A DNA stretch of 64,000 bases from Myxocyprinus asiaticus (taxonomy: Eukaryota; Chordata; Actinopteri; Cypriniformes; Catostomidae): contig NC_059372.1 in NCBI RefSeq assembly GCF_019703515.2, positions 17,574,492 to 17,638,491 on the forward strand. The letters run 5' to 3'. The translations under genes and the position numbers were made by a program. Shown here one piece after another: positions 21,891-34,124 of the stretch; the stretch's first letter is position 1; every line of letters starts with the position of its first letter. Under the pieces are notes generated by a model. That model searched no databases and was not told where the DNA came from. It saw only the letters and a program-made list of their open reading frames with translations.

Positions 21891-23029
21891 TATTTAGTGA
21901 AATTGGAGTTTTCAAAAAGTGTTTGAAAACTTTATAATCCATGATGTACACCAGCGGAGCTCATTACGTCGATCGCGATCGAGCAGTTGATTGCAAGAGA
22001 ACCACTGGTCGATCTTGATAGGTCAAGAGAGAGAAAAGACACAGATAGCAAAAATATTAAATATTGACTTTTTATTTCCTCGCCTCTGTAGCCGCGCGCT
22101 GTTTGACTGACAGGCAGCCTATGTGTGTGCGCTCGTGGTAATTTTGTCTTTGTGTCATGTTGAACTTACACTGACACCTAGCGGCTTGGATGCAGCATAA
22201 TTTAAAATCAATAGTTTTCAGCTTCAGATGCCATTGTAGAAATGTTGTATTCACAGACAGCCATGATTACTTTAATCAATGAGTGAAAGTGTCAAATAAC
22301 AGGACGGTTACTGAGATTAAGCGAGTAGTATTCGGCTGGTCATGTGATTCTAGCATGGCAGCCCCCATGTGTGGACCCTCTCCATGTAGAATAAAAATTA
22401 CAATTTATGTCTTTAGGTGTAAAACTTTTTTAACTTTGTTTAGTTGAACATACTTGATATGGCTACTGCTGGAATCAATCGCTACCAATCGCTTCATATT
22501 TGGAACCCCTAAAATGTTCTAAATAGAACCCCAAAGAACCTTCTTGTCTAAGAGTGTAAAAATACATTGTACAACAGCTGACAACTTAAAGCTTAAAAAA
22601 GCTATTTATTTTGTACTCTTTTTTTTCCTCTCTATGTGCCCTTTCAGAGTTCTTGCGTTACCTCTTTCTAAGTTCTTTTGTGTAACATGATGTTGAAACC
22701 AACCATTTAAAAGTGATGAACCGAACAGTCTGAACCGCAGAACATGAGCTTTACCTCTGAACATTGTGGGTTTGTGGGGCTATTTCATCATTAAATATGT
22801 ACTGTTTGTAACAGTATCCCATTGGCAATAGGATGGAGATTTGAACTGTGAACATGTCCTTTAATATTTATCAACCAGCAGATATAAAATATAATTTTAT
22901 TCATCTTTAATAGCTAAAAATGTGAAAGGTTTTATATGTTGTCATTTAATAAAGTGATTTAAAAGTGTCACCTCTAAAATAACACTAGACATTTCTGATG
23001 AAAAATTAAACTCCAGTGGATGAAAATTC
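21891..23029. other. Stretch holding a probable decayed DNA-transposon end
   Basis: Around 21950-22020, GCTCATTACGTCGATCGCGATCGAG, a phrase known from a common fish repeat, is followed by CACTGGTCGATCTTGATAGG. Its other end is not located. The rest (22020-23029) has no recognised feature. Confidence 0.35.
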
Positions 23030-23323
23030 TGTCACCTAAAATGAAAATTCTGTCATAATTTTCTCATCCTCATTTTTTTTTTTTAAACCTATATGACTTT
23101 CTATTTTTCCGTGGAAAAAAATAGAAGATGTTAAGCAGAATGTGAGTATCAGTCACCACTAAGTTCCATGGCATCGTTTTTCTGTATAATAAACGTGAAT
23201 GAAGCTAACACTCTGCCTGACATCTCCTTTTGTGTTCCACAGAAAAAAGAAAGTAATGTGGAACAACATGAGAGTGAGTAAATGATGACAAAATTTTCAG
23301 TTTTGGGTGAACTATCCCTTTAA
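23030..23323. mobile_element. Family A MITE, copy 4
   Basis: The right end GTTTTGGGTGAACTATCCC + TTTAA is the best-preserved family A terminus in the window. The left end is scrambled, with a repeated AAAATTCTGTCA word at 23023-23056. The internal pair CATATGACTTTC / GAAAGTAATGTGG fits the family. Confidence 0.8.
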
Positions 23324-24134
23324 AATAACCATTTTTTTTTTCAAGAATACAATTTGTAATTGCATACAACCAAATATATACATTTCTTTAATTTTTGGTT
23401 TAATCAGGTTTGCAGTACATTCTGTTGACTGGCAAAATGTTTGCAAAAGTTGGCTTTGCAAGATCATAGAAATACCTTGTTAGTTGACTTTACTATTGAT
23501 TACACCTTATTCTTTTTTTATGTAGAGCAGGACACATCACAAAACTGCTAATTTGCAATAATCTGTTTGTCAATAATTCACAAGAGTGCATAATTTAGAT
23601 AAGGAGAAGTTCAGGTTTGAAATACATTATCACAGCTCTTTTTGGCCCTTGAGTGTTTTTCCTTACAACATTCAATACAGTTCTGTATTATGCAAGAAAT
23701 GTAATGCAACTTTAATGAAACCCATATAATAGTGGGGGTACAAAAATTTTATAATAGGTATTTCAGTTTTGCTGTTTGTAAAATGTTTACATTTGTTTAA
23801 AATTAAAACATTAAGAACCACACTGCTTGTTAGTTTTGAGTTTGACTTTCATGCTTTTAAAAGACAAATCATATGTGATAATCACTGAAATCTTTCACTT
23901 CTCTCTTCCAATTGCTCATTCAAAAGTAAAACAGTTATATTGTGTGCACCAAAACTACACTGTCTTTCAAAATGACTTGTAATGATAAATATGGGAACAG
24001 AAAACAGATTATTTCAACTAGTCATCAGGATTGTGAATTCAAAAGGTGACTTAACAATGTCACATAAATTAACTGAATAAATCATTATCATATCATTCAC
24101 TGTACTGCAGCTCAGATCAATACCAAAGTGAGAT
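23324..24134. other. Unassigned AT-rich stretch
   Basis: No gene or repeat recognised. Confidence 0.5.
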
Positions 24135-24421
24135 GAAAGGGATAGTTCACCCTAAAAATTTCAAGTTGTTGCAAACCCGTATTACTTTTTTTCATCCATG
24201 TAACAAAAAAGGAGTCAGTTTTGGAGAATGGAGTTTCAGTCTCCATTCACTTTCATTGTATGAAAAAAAGATGCAATGGAAGCGAAAGGTGAATGAGACT
24301 AACATTCTGCCTAACATTTCTTTTTGTTTTCAATGGAAGAAAGAGTCATACAGATTTGGAACAACATGAGGGTGAGTAAATGATGATATAAATTTCATTT
24401 TTGGGTGAACTAGCCCTTTAA
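24135..24421. mobile_element. Family A MITE, copy 5
   Basis: GAAAGGGATAGTTCACCC at the left and TTGGGTGAACTAGCCC + TTTAA at the right. The central pair CATTCACTTTCATTG / CAATGGAAGCGAAAGGTGAATG gives the family hairpin. Its right terminus directly touches the family B copy. Confidence 0.88.
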
Positions 24422-25059
24422 ATGTATATTCTGGGTTCAATTCAAGTTAATCTCAATTGACAGCATTTGAGGTGTAATATTGATTACCACAAACATTTAT
24501 TTTGACTTGCCCCTCCTTTTCTTTCAAAAAAAGCAAAAATCTGGGTTACAGTGAGGCACTTACAATGGAAGTGAATGGGGCTAATTCGTAAACGTTAAAA
24601 TACTCCCTATTTCAAAAGTATAGCCACAAGACATAAACAATAGGCCTGTTAACTTGATTTTAGTGTGATAAAATCACTTTTTAACCTTTTCTGTGTAAAG
24701 TTAGAAACAATTTTGCAACTTCATTGCCATGACGATGTAATGTCAACAAACCCTAAAACGACTGTAATAAATTATGATTTAAACAACTTTACAGCTCAAA
24801 TAATACATGAGTTTTAACAGAAGTATTAATGTAGTGCTTTTATAAAATTTTAAACTTCACATTTCTGCCTTTAAACCCTCCAAAAATGGCTCCCATTCAC
24901 TTCCATTGTAAGTGCATCACTGAAACCTCCATTTTTGCTTTTTTTTTTTTTAAAATTTATAGAAAATGAGGAACAAAATTATTTTTTGTGGAAATCAACA
25001 TTGTGCCACAAATGCTGTTGATTGAGCTTGATTTGTATTGAACTGGATTATTGCTTTAA
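24418..25059. mobile_element. Family B MITE, copy 2 (most complete)
   Basis: Left TTTAAATGTATATTCTGGG + TTCAATTCAAGTTAATCTC; right GTATTGAACTGGATTATTGC + TTTAA, a reverse complement. About 640 bp, with long inverted arms carrying ACAGCATTTGAGGTGTAAT and, inverted, GCCACAAATGCTGTTGATTG. Central landmark: GCCATGACGATGTAATGTC. It abuts family A copy 5, with the shared TTTAA at the junction. Confidence 0.88.
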
Positions 25060-25231
25060 CCTGACAGGGACGGATATGTGAAATCCACTCCACGTTTTCC
25101 ACCTTACTCATCGTGCTAACTGAGATATTCAATTAAGTATTCCTCATCCCACTCTGAAGCGTGTCTCCAGGGCAGATCTTCCGAGCGACCCGTCTTATGA
25201 TAGAAATAGGAAAATCCAATAATAAAAAAAC

Positions 25232-25234
25232 GCA

Positions 25235-25278
<44 letters not shown>
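25232..25278. repeat. (CA)n followed by a 32-bp A run
   Basis: Eight CA units, then a long A homopolymer. A homopolymer of this length is also where assemblies often err. Confidence 0.95.
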
Positions 25279-25281
<3 letters not shown>

Positions 25282-27262
25282 GGCAACTTTGATCACGCAT
25301 GCTCCCTACCCATCCACCTTATCCACAACATTTCTTCTAAGTTGGAAAGTCACGGAAAGGCAAGGAAGTAACCTTACAGGTAAGACTTCTGCTTTTGGAT
25401 GAGCTACCGATGACAATTCCCAAATAGACCACCAGTCAAATGTAACTATTTGTTTATGACTCGGAGTTTAATACGATCAGGTGTCAAATATGGAACGCTT
25501 CTGTTTAAAATGTAGCGCTAATGTCTAAATAGAACGCGTCACTTGCTGAACAGAAACTCTGCTTACCTACAATCACATATAGTGCATGCGGGACAGAAAG
25601 GTACCGTTTCAGAGAAACAGTGCATGGTTTCCCTGAACCGGTCCCTGTCTGTCCCACCTGTACGTGATTTCAGAGTTTAGTAATCATTGATTACTTTAGT
25701 TATGTATCTATTGCACGCATGTACAGTATAGTCGCACTGCCATGCCAACACGATTAACAAAATTACGCGCTGGTCTCTAAGTACCTCTCAACTTTTTGAT
25801 ATCCTCTGATTCTCATTACGTGATACGATCTAGAACATGTACAATGAGCACCAATGCTCAAAAAAAAACAAAACAACAACAACAACAAAAAAAACTATCT
25901 ATATTGTGTTCATGCCATAATCAATGAAGCACAACCACAGTTTGTGTTGTAATCCCTATGTAATCTTTAATATCAATTAAATGACCTATATCTACTGGAC
26001 GAAGCGAAATAAAGTTTGGCGCTTTCATGAAAGCTTGATCAGGCACTTAACAGGTGACACCGCGACATTGCAAAGTGATAGCGAATGAAACGAAATTACA
26101 GTGAAGTATGTACATATCCGATCTCTGTCGTTTACACTGGATATACTGTATATCTCAGTTGCATCCTGTCATGTGTAAAATAAGGCTTGTTTTGAAGCTG
26201 TTTGCATGTAGAGAACGCTGATGCGGAAGTTGAACAGCGTGTGGATGTGTTCTGCAATAATACTTTGATCAATACACCTTCAGGAACCCCTATGGAGGTT
26301 CAGTTTAGACTTTTATATACGTTTTATTGCGCACCAATTGAGATTGGGGTTAATCTGATAGAGTACAGTGAAAGATACTATACATGTGGATGATTATAAC
26401 AGTGCCGAACATTCAATCGTAACGTGATGCTTTGTTTAGATATTAGCAATACATTCCTTAGCATCTTATAAAGTGAATGGATCATTAGAGGACAGCACTA
26501 TAGTAGTGTGTAGTCTGCACTTAGTTACTTTCTGTTTCCACTGGAGTTCATTCAATCTATCTCATCCTGCATTGGGAGAAATTATGTTATAGTAACTCTT
26601 TACAGTGTAAGTTACACATAATACATGTTATTATAATAAATGACTCTTGTAATAACAATACAAATATGTAAATAAAGCATTTACACAAAATAAGTACACA
26701 TTAAGTAAATGTTATTAATTAGTATTTCTCTGTACTTATTTCGTAAATACACAAATATAAGTATTTACACAGATATAAGCAGCATGAAGTCTGTACTGTA
26801 AAGTGTGGCTCACTTTTTTGTGATTTATTCTATACATTTAGGTATGCATGATTTTGAACTTGTCTCACAGCATTTTCCTTTTGCTTAATGTCTTCCCTTT
26901 ATTGAGTGTTCTGCTATAAAAAAAGAAATACGAATTTACAACAATACATGAATCAATAATAATAAAAAAAAATAAAAATAAAAAACAATCAAAATTAGTG
27001 GTATTAGTTTTTATAGTACATTTGTTTGTTCTCAAATTATTGTGCTGTGTCTGAGAGCAATGGCGTGTAAAAAGATCACTGCCACTTTAAACCCCAGAGT
27101 TTGCATATTCTCGCTGGATTTTTCTGCTTTGCTAATTATTGTGTTGTTTTCTGAGCAAATATGTCATATCCATGGCGACCAGGCAGGTTTATTGTCTTTC
27201 TCATGCAATGGTTCACATAAGTAATTAATTACTTGCTTTTCTTTCTCCCTCCCTGTCTTCAG
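25279..27262. other. Unassigned, mostly unique stretch upstream of the candidate coding exon
   Basis: No transposon landmarks. Contains short A-rich strings at 25861-25892 and 26958-26986. The frames at 26202-26393 and 27042-27224 have no known domain. Probably intron if the flanking exon calls are right. Confidence 0.4.
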
Positions 27263-27323
27263 TAAGCCAATCAGTAGCGGGGAAGGATCTCATGTTTAAA
27301 ATGCCTGTGATATCAAAGAGAAG
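27263..27323 (+). CDS. Candidate first coding exon of an unidentified gene
   Basis: The block is preceded by a pyrimidine-rich tract ending CCCTGTCTTCAG (acceptor AG at 27261-27262) and followed by GTAAAC (donor GT at 27324). It contains ATG at 27292 and a second in-frame ATG at 27301 with A at -3. Translation from the first gives M-F-K-M-P-V-I-S-K-R and two leftover bases, so the exon would end in phase 2. Upstream in-frame sequence within the exon begins with a TAA, as expected for 5' UTR. I do not recognise this N-terminus. The support is purely splice-signal based, and a chance match is possible. Confidence 0.35.
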
Positions 27324-28284
27324 GTAAACAGAAATCTCTGTGTTTACAATTTAAGTGTTTTTGTGCCCTGAGTGTTCTGCGTGTGATGTGTGTCTACAGT
27401 ACTATGGGCTTATGGACAGTGTGTGTGTGTGCGCATGTGTGTGATACCTTTTACTTTTTAAATTATTTTTGGTAAAGTTTTAATAATTTTATATATTATA
27501 CATATTTGATAAAGTGTCTGTGAGGATGGCACTTTTTATTGCATTTATGCATGTGGCAGATGCTTTTATCCAAAGTAACTTCAATGTATACATCAGTTTC
27601 TTGGAATCAAGCTCATAACCTTGGCGTTGCTAGCACCATGCTTTATCAGTTGTGCCACAGAAAACCTGTACATCTCTGTGTGTTTGTGTCAGTCAAATGA
27701 CAAACATCTATGTCTGATCTAGACGATTTAGACACTCTATTATAAAATATATATTTTCTGCCTAAAATGTAAAATGACTAAAGCTATTTGAAAACCATTT
27801 AATACAGTCTAAACCTCCACAGTTTGCTTTTAATTGGTTATTAAAGTGGGAATTGTCAGGGACAGGCTTTGCTTGGGGACGGTTCCCATTTGCTGATTTA
27901 CAGTAATGATGTACTGTACAGTGTGTCTATGGAATGTGGTGGCATGTGGCTCTTGTCCAGAGACGTGCTTCCATCTGGACAGCTGGTCAGCTTGGACTGT
28001 CAGAGCAGTTTTACAGGTGTTCATCAGCTTCAGGGTTGATGGGCTGCATCCATCTGCCTTGAATATTCTCTTCCTCGCCTCGATATCTCTTCCTCCTCCT
28101 CATCCTTAACCTTACCTGTTCTTTATACTGTAACATTTGCCCACTGAAGTTGCGTTCATGTTATTCTAAAGTGTTGGAAGTAGTCCGTTGGAGTAGTTGT
28201 AGTCTGATATAACATGATATAACACACAATGCATGCAAGTAAAAATAAGGTGAGAGTACTTTTTTCTCTGTTTAATTATGTCAG
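27324..28284. other. Unassigned stretch (presumed intron)
   Basis: Contains a short TG-rich run at 27419-27444. No gene or repeat recognised. Confidence 0.45.
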
Positions 28285-28605
28285 TAAAGCTGAAAAGTGT
28301 AATTTGTTTACCACTAGCATCACCAAATGGAATTGCAAATGACAGACAGTTTTTCTGAACACTTCCCCCATCTTTCATTGGTCGGGAAACAGATAGTCCC
28401 ACCCCAACTGCCATTGGTTAAGCACATGCTGCTCTCAGGCTGGTTGAGATGCTCAAACAAACAGATAATGTTTTGATAATGCCACAGAATCACTGTGTTA
28501 ACAATTTTCGGAGAAATCAACCAACAAATGGCTTATTATATTTGTCTCTGCATATTATGTTTGGATATGAGAAAGTATTTTAACATAAAAAATACAGCTA
28601 AAATC
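28285..28605. mobile_element. Family D MITE, copy 2
   Basis: TAAAGCTGAAAAGTGTAAT at the left; shares GCATCACCAAATGGAATTGC, TGCCATTGGTTAAGC and GAGAAAGTATTTTAACA with the other copies. The right end is duplicated/decayed (ACAGCTAAAATCGCAGCTAA). Confidence 0.75.
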
Positions 28606-29547
28606 GCAGCTAAAATAGCATTTTCAGCATGACACTGCATATTCAGTTGGAAAATAAAAACACTGTACACTCTGTTTGCTCATAAAGCAGAGACATTTTT
28701 GAGGTTTCGCTGATTTACTGCAAGTGTCAAGGAGCTATTGCTATTATGGCATGTTTTCTTTTACTGTCTGACCTTGGCTTTGAACCTGTAACCCTTGTGT
28801 TAAAATGTTCATTCATGATTCCACACTATGCTTGACAGCCCTTGCGATGTAATGCAATTGCTTTTTTACACCAGCACTTTGTAAATTGCTCGCTGTAATT
28901 ATTTGGTATCTATATTCACACAATTGCGATCCTTGTAAAATCTTCTGCTCTCAACATGCAGGCATGCATAGTCCACATGTTTGTTTAATCGTCATTTTGA
29001 TTTTTATTCTAGTGCAGTGGAAATGTCCTCTTTGCATGCTTGATCAACCAGTGGAGATATCTAATATAATTGAGGTTCAAGGTGAATTGCATCCTGAGCA
29101 TTTCCCCTTGACAGAAAGAGCTTGAATATACTTGAGCAAAAATAAACAAATCACACAGACAACAGTAATATAGGCTTGATTTTGAAGGCATGGAATAAGT
29201 ATCGATTTAAGCCATAGATGAAAATGGCCTTTTTGATAATTTGTCCTGGGTCCTTTCAGTGCAGGAGGAGGGTGAGGGAAAGGGTTAGCGGAGTGGGGGT
29301 TGGGGGAGATAACAAGACAGAGAAAGGGACATACTGCCCCTTTCCGAGCTCATTATCATTCTTAATAAGCCTTAAGGAAAGAAGGAGCGGTGAGTGTAAA
29401 TGCAAGGTAATCCTTACACTGGTCAAGGTTACTGGGGACAAAGGCACATGCACACCCCTCCCTGCTGGTTGCACTGGGACACAGAATTAGCGTTCTCCCC
29501 AGCTCTGAGTGCTGTGAGTTTATCGCCTGATACTTTTTAATTTATAC
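28606..29547. other. Unassigned stretch
   Basis: The 90-codon + frame 29218-29490 and the 72-codon minus frame 29256-29474 overlap in a G-rich block (29260-29480) with no known domain. No repeat recognised. Confidence 0.4.
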
Positions 29548-29745
29548 ACTGTAAAATAATGTTTTGTCAGGTAACCTAAAAATGTCTAAATTAACTTTCA
29601 TTCAAGTCAAAAATATTATTTAACATAACTGAATCAACATGACAGCATTAGATTACACCAACAGTGATTAAAGTAATTCTGAAGGTTCAGATTAGGTTGA
29701 ATTGGATCCTTAAGGTAACAATTGAATGCTTCAGAGTTGAATAAA
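29548..29745. repeat. Family E interspersed repeat, copy 1
   Basis: Shares GTTTTGTCAGGTAACCTAAA, AGTCAAAAATATTATTTAAC and CCTTAAGGTAACAA with copies near 31512 and 48770. The nature of the element is unknown; its words GGTAAC / GTTACC at the ends suggest a small DNA transposon. Confidence 0.6.
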
Positions 29746-30597
29746 ATAACAATTTAACATACTGTATCTGGGTTATTCCTGAGTCAATCCAAATAAAAAA
29801 TGGCCACCCATAATAACCAGAGTACAGTAAATATGATTCAGATCACTCAGTTTATTTCCACTGAAAATGTATTACTTATTATTATTTATTTAGAACATAT
29901 GTGTTAATACAACATTTCTTATTAAACAAGCACTCATGTTTGCATTGCATACTCGTTTGCTGTCAGGTATTTTTTACAGTTCTGGGAGGATTAAATGATT
30001 GCATGGACAAAGCTGTGTTTAGCTTACTAGAGAGTTTAGTGCATTATCTGGCTGTCTTTTGAATGCTGCAGGCTTGAAAGGCCTTTGAGAACGGTTTATA
30101 GGCAAATTTCATGCCTTTTAAGTATTAGGTATTATGCCTCAACACTATGATATAAAAAATTGCTTATTAAATGGATAGTTCCGTTTCTGGATGCTCATTG
30201 GTCAATACAGCATTTCAGCCATGCTAAAATACACAATATAGTAACAGCTATGATGGAAAACACTTGTTCAAATAGATGCTGTGTATATCACAGCGCTGTA
30301 CCCATTGAATCACATTCTGTTATGTCAGGGACTAGATGTTGTATCAGAAGGATGGCACTTTAATTGAATGAATAATAAAATAATTTTTTTTTATTTTAAA
30401 ATGTGTCCTTAACCCACATATTGTGTTCTGTTCAAAACTGACCGATTAACTTTTTTTTTTCTTCCTGTAAACTGTAGTGTATTGGAAATTAATGGATTAG
30501 ACTGCAAAATACAGAAATATTAAGTGTTCAGAAGCATCACAATCATTTAGATGAGCACATATGTGGATGTGTGTTTGCACACACAAAATTTGCGCGC

Positions 30598-30634
<37 letters not shown>

Positions 30635-31511
30635 GTGTTAAGCGCCCTTTAGTGCATCGTCTTTCCATGTACACTCTTTGAGGAATATTTTAAGATCTAC
30701 TAATCGTATTATGTTGTGTTTGGGCTCGTTGAATTGGGATAGTCTGCTGTAAGTTACAATATTTTATTTTCTATGCTATTTGAATGTATCAGGAATGAAT
30801 AAGGAAAAACGTGACAAAAAGACACTCCTGATTATTATATTAATGTGTGTCAATGGGAATTTCATACACTAATACTCACTGCAGTTTGGCCTCTGAATGA
30901 AACACATTTGCTCTTTGCATTTCACTAATTGAGACCTTTCCAATGATATATAACACATGGCTATCTCATCTTTTTCATGGTTTTACCAACTCTGAATATT
31001 ATTGTTGTGATACCAAATTTGCAAATTATGAGAACAAAACAGCTCTAATTTGTTGAATTGAAGAATTGGCAAGATCTGCTAAATGCATAGTAAAGTTCAG
31101 ATTCTAAGCTTTAAAATGACACCTATATTCTTTAGATCAAGCAAGTGGTTATTAATTTATTACATAACTGTTTTTTTGTTCTTTTTTTTTTTTTCTGCAG
31201 GGAGAGCCCCCCCAAGTCCATTATAAGCTCAGTTCAATGGATCCTTCTATCAATAAGAAATCTTTGTTTTTAAAATATGTTCAAATCATATTCAATCAAG
31301 TCATAATTTCTAAAAAAGAAGTTGACAAAAAGATCTAATGCAGTATCTTGGGATAATATATGCAATATGAGAGATTTACAATCTTAGACTAACAATCTTA
31401 TTGGGAACACAATAAGACCAGAACACAAAAGGTGTTTGCACAAACGAACACAGCACAAGGGTTAATATTTTTACCATGTAGTTTCATAAAAGCAATAAGG
31501 CACTGAGGCTA
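29746..31511. other. Unassigned stretch with one strong acceptor-like site
   Basis: Includes (CA)n at 30597-30632. At 31171-31200 a long T-rich tract ends TTTTTTTCTGCAG before GGAGAGCCCCCCC, a good acceptor, but no convincing donor follows and the frame soon hits a stop. The frame 30160-30363 has no known domain. Confidence 0.4.
30597..30632. repeat. (CA)n microsatellite
   Basis: About 17 CA units, with CG near the start. Confidence 0.95.
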
Positions 31512-31850
31512 AATGTTTTGTCTTGTAACCTAAAAAAAAAGTGCTTTTATATGGTAACATCTAAGTTAACTGGTTAACTAAGTCAAAAATATTATTTAAC
31601 ATAATTTCTGTTTCTATATACACTTATATTTTCTATTCAATTTGGATTTTTATTCAATTTTTTTTATTATTATCTCTGTCTTGTTGCTGTATTGTTTGTG
31701 CACTGGAAGTTTCTGTCACCAAGACAAATTCCTTATATGTGTAGTATATTTGGCAATAAACCTCATTCTGATTCTGATTCTAAAAACATTAGGTTACTAC
31801 AACGAAAATCAGGTAGAAATACTGTAAATCCTTAAGGTAACAAATGTATA
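31512..31850. repeat. Family E repeat, copy 2, split by a Rex1 fragment
   Basis: The left half (GTTTTGTCTTGTAACCTAA ... TCAAAAATATTATTTAACAT) and the right half (ACATTAGGTTACTACAACG ... CTTAAGGTAACAAATG) are family E sequence. The piece between, about 31615-31781, is LINE-derived. Confidence 0.6.
31615..31781 (+). mobile_element. Rex1-type LINE, 3' end fragment
   Basis: Contains TTTGTGCACTGGAAGTTTC, GTCACCAAGACAAATTCC and TTTGGCAATAAACCTCATTC and ends in the short tandem (GATTCT) tail. This matches, in reverse orientation, the 3' end of the larger Rex1 copy at 49121. It is severely 5'-truncated, as usual for target-primed LINE insertion. The small + frame 31642-31827 across it is not a gene. 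Confidence 0.8.
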
Positions 31851-31966
31851 TTATCACTTTTTTTTAGGGCTAAAGCACCTTTTAGCCATGACATTCACAA
31901 TATAGCACAGCCTCCCGTACCTTATTGCTTAAATACCTTTATTGCAAGAAAATAGCTTTTTACATA

Positions 31967-32815
31967 CAACCCCAATTCCGAAAAAGTTGGGACAGTATGA
32001 AAAATGCTAATAAAAACAAAAAGGCATGATTTTTAATTATATTCACCCTTTGCTATATTGAAAGCACTACGACTAAACATTATATGATGTTTTACCTTGT
32101 GAATTTCATTTTTTTTTTTTTTTTTTTTAATGTACAGTAATTTCAAATCAGATGATTGCAACACGTTCCAAAAAGGTGGAAACGGGGGCAATTTAAGACT
32201 AATAACAATTTGACGAATTAAAATAACAAGGCAATGTGAAACAGGAGATGTTAAACAGGTGAGGCAATCGTGTCATAGTATATAAGGAGCCTTCAAAAAC
32301 AGCCTAGTCCTTCAAGATGAAGGATCGTTCGAGACTTGTCAATTTGCCAACAAATGCTTCATTAAGTAATCCAGCACTTTAAGAACAATGTTCCTCAAAT
32401 TCAAACTGGAAGGATTTTGGGCATTTCACCCTCTACAGTGCACAGTTAGTTAAAAGATTCAAGGAATCTGGTAAAATCTCAGTGCGTAAAGGGCAAGACG
32501 AAAAACACTTCTGAATGCTCGTGATCTCTGATCCCTCAGACATCACTGTCTTAAAAAACATCATTCGTCTGTAATGGATATCATGAACATGGGCTTGGGA
32601 TTACTTTAGTAAACCTTTGTTAGCCAACACCATTTGACGCTACATCCACAGATGCAAGTTAAGACTTTATTATACAAAGCAGAAGCCATACATCAACACT
32701 GTCCAGAAGCACTGCCAACTTATCTGGGCTCAGTCTCATCTTAGATGGAAAGTAGAACAGTGGAACCATGTTTTTTGGTCCGATAAGTCCACATTTCAAA
32801 TTGTTTTGTATAATT
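31967..32815 (+). mobile_element. Tc1/mariner-superfamily remnant (ACCCCAATTCC type)
   Basis: The left TIR reads ACAACCCCAATTCCG followed by AAAAAGTTGGGACAG, a well-known fish element terminus. It is followed by a leader and a decayed transposase. No right TIR is found; the copy breaks off near 32815. It contains a T run at 32110-32128. Confidence 0.75.
32315..32810 (+). pseudogene. Decayed Tc1/mariner transposase N-terminal half
   Basis: Readable pieces in broken frames: an HTH region (KRFKESGKIS-like, about 32452-32484; SVRKGQ at 32482-32499), a TWAWDYFSKPL-like segment near 32590-32620, YIHRCKLRLYYTKQKPYIN around 32640-32695, and QSHLRW...WSDKSTFQIV near 32730-32805, which includes the first catalytic aspartate region. 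Multiple stops. The C-terminal half with the remaining catalytic residues is missing. Confidence 0.65.
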
Positions 32816-33970
32816 TAAACAATTTCTGATAGGATATTGTGATGTTGTGTATGAATGAAGTGCTCAGACTCTTGCTCAGGCTCAGAGCTTGAATATGCGG
32901 CAGTATGCTAACTAAACGAACAACAAAACATGGTCAGATCTGTTAACTGGAGCCGTTGGCCTTTGTCTGCCTCTCAGTCATGTTATCTCCATCTCTCTCT
33001 CTGTCATGTAAAGATGAGTTACCCCCAAGCAGATGTTCTGATTCCCACCATTTGTTCTATGTTCTGCCCTTTCAAAGGTTATGAATGAAATGCAAAGCTT
33101 CCCTCAAAAGTGTTGGCCTCGGCCCGTAATTGCCCATGTTTGTGCCACTGTTATTTTCTGGTTCAGAGATGGAAAATGTTGAGAAAGCATCGTGCTGAAC
33201 CTCTGGGACCGGGTTGGCCTCATGCTGGTTGATGATATAGCATGGGTCCAGTCCTGTAGGAGCTTCTTTCCTGTTTCCACAGCTCCCTGTAGTCTCAACC
33301 CCTCCCCGATCCTGGTTGGGGTTTGGATGGCAACCTGCTTCCATCGCCCCCTGGGGCAGCCTGGGAGGCAGAGCCATCGCCATGGTGATTAGAACACAGA
33401 ACCTCTGCAAAGCAGTCCATTGTGACTGGTGCACATTGAGGTGAGAGGAACAAAATGTCACAGCAACAGGTTTTTTTTTTTTTCTTTTTGTTGTTTTTGC
33501 TGTTAATGCCCATAGGGGTTTGTTTAGCCTTTGATTCATCTATGCTGCCGTCTGCTAAATGAGTTGTTTGTGATATCTGTTAATTGCCTCTTTTAAGTCA
33601 TCCGTTTTGGCACCTCGATAAAAGAGAAAAGGAGGGAGTGAAAACGAATGAAAACTGAGCTTATATTGAACAATCTTATCATACCGAGAATGTTATCACC
33701 CTCTTTGTTTTAAAAGAAATATATAAAAAAGAAAACTTTTTGATAACACTTACAAAAAGGTTGCATTCATTAACAGAGTTAATGCAATAGTTAACATGAA
33801 CTAATATTTACAATATTTAGTTAACAATGAACAATATTTTACATTTGGCATTTTTTTCATGCTGTTAATTTCTATATATGCTAATACGTTTTAAACATGA
33901 GTTAGCATTATGAACTCATTATAAACTAACATAAACTATCGATGAAAAATAGTAGGCCTATACTTATAAG
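32816..33970. other. Repeat-free block, GC-richer core at 32990-33640
   Basis: No transposon landmark. The minus frame 33539-33072 (155 codons) is the longest here, but its N-terminus includes a lysine run from a T-rich tract and it shows no known domain; overlapping frames on both strands suggest composition rather than coding. Could be conserved non-coding DNA. Confidence 0.3.
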
Positions 33971-34124
33971 TTAAAGGAATATTCCAGGTTCAATACAAGT
34001 TAAGCTCAATCAAAAGCATTTGTGGCATAATATTGATTAACACAGTAATATATTTGGACTTGTCCTGCCTTTTGCTTTAAAAAACTCAAAAATTGAGGTT
34101 ACAGTGAGGACCTTACAATAAAAG
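33971..34124. mobile_element. Family B MITE, copy 3 (left arm only)
   Basis: TTAAAGGAATATTCCAGG + TTCAATACAAGTTAAGCTC, then ATTTGTGGCATAATATTG. It breaks off inside the CTTACAAT motif where the next element starts (TAGGGATGTCCC). Confidence 0.85.

Noticed and set aside
33072..33539. 155-codon minus-strand frame as a gene
   Set aside because: No recognisable domain, a lysine run derived from a T-rich tract, and equally open overlapping frames on the other strand.
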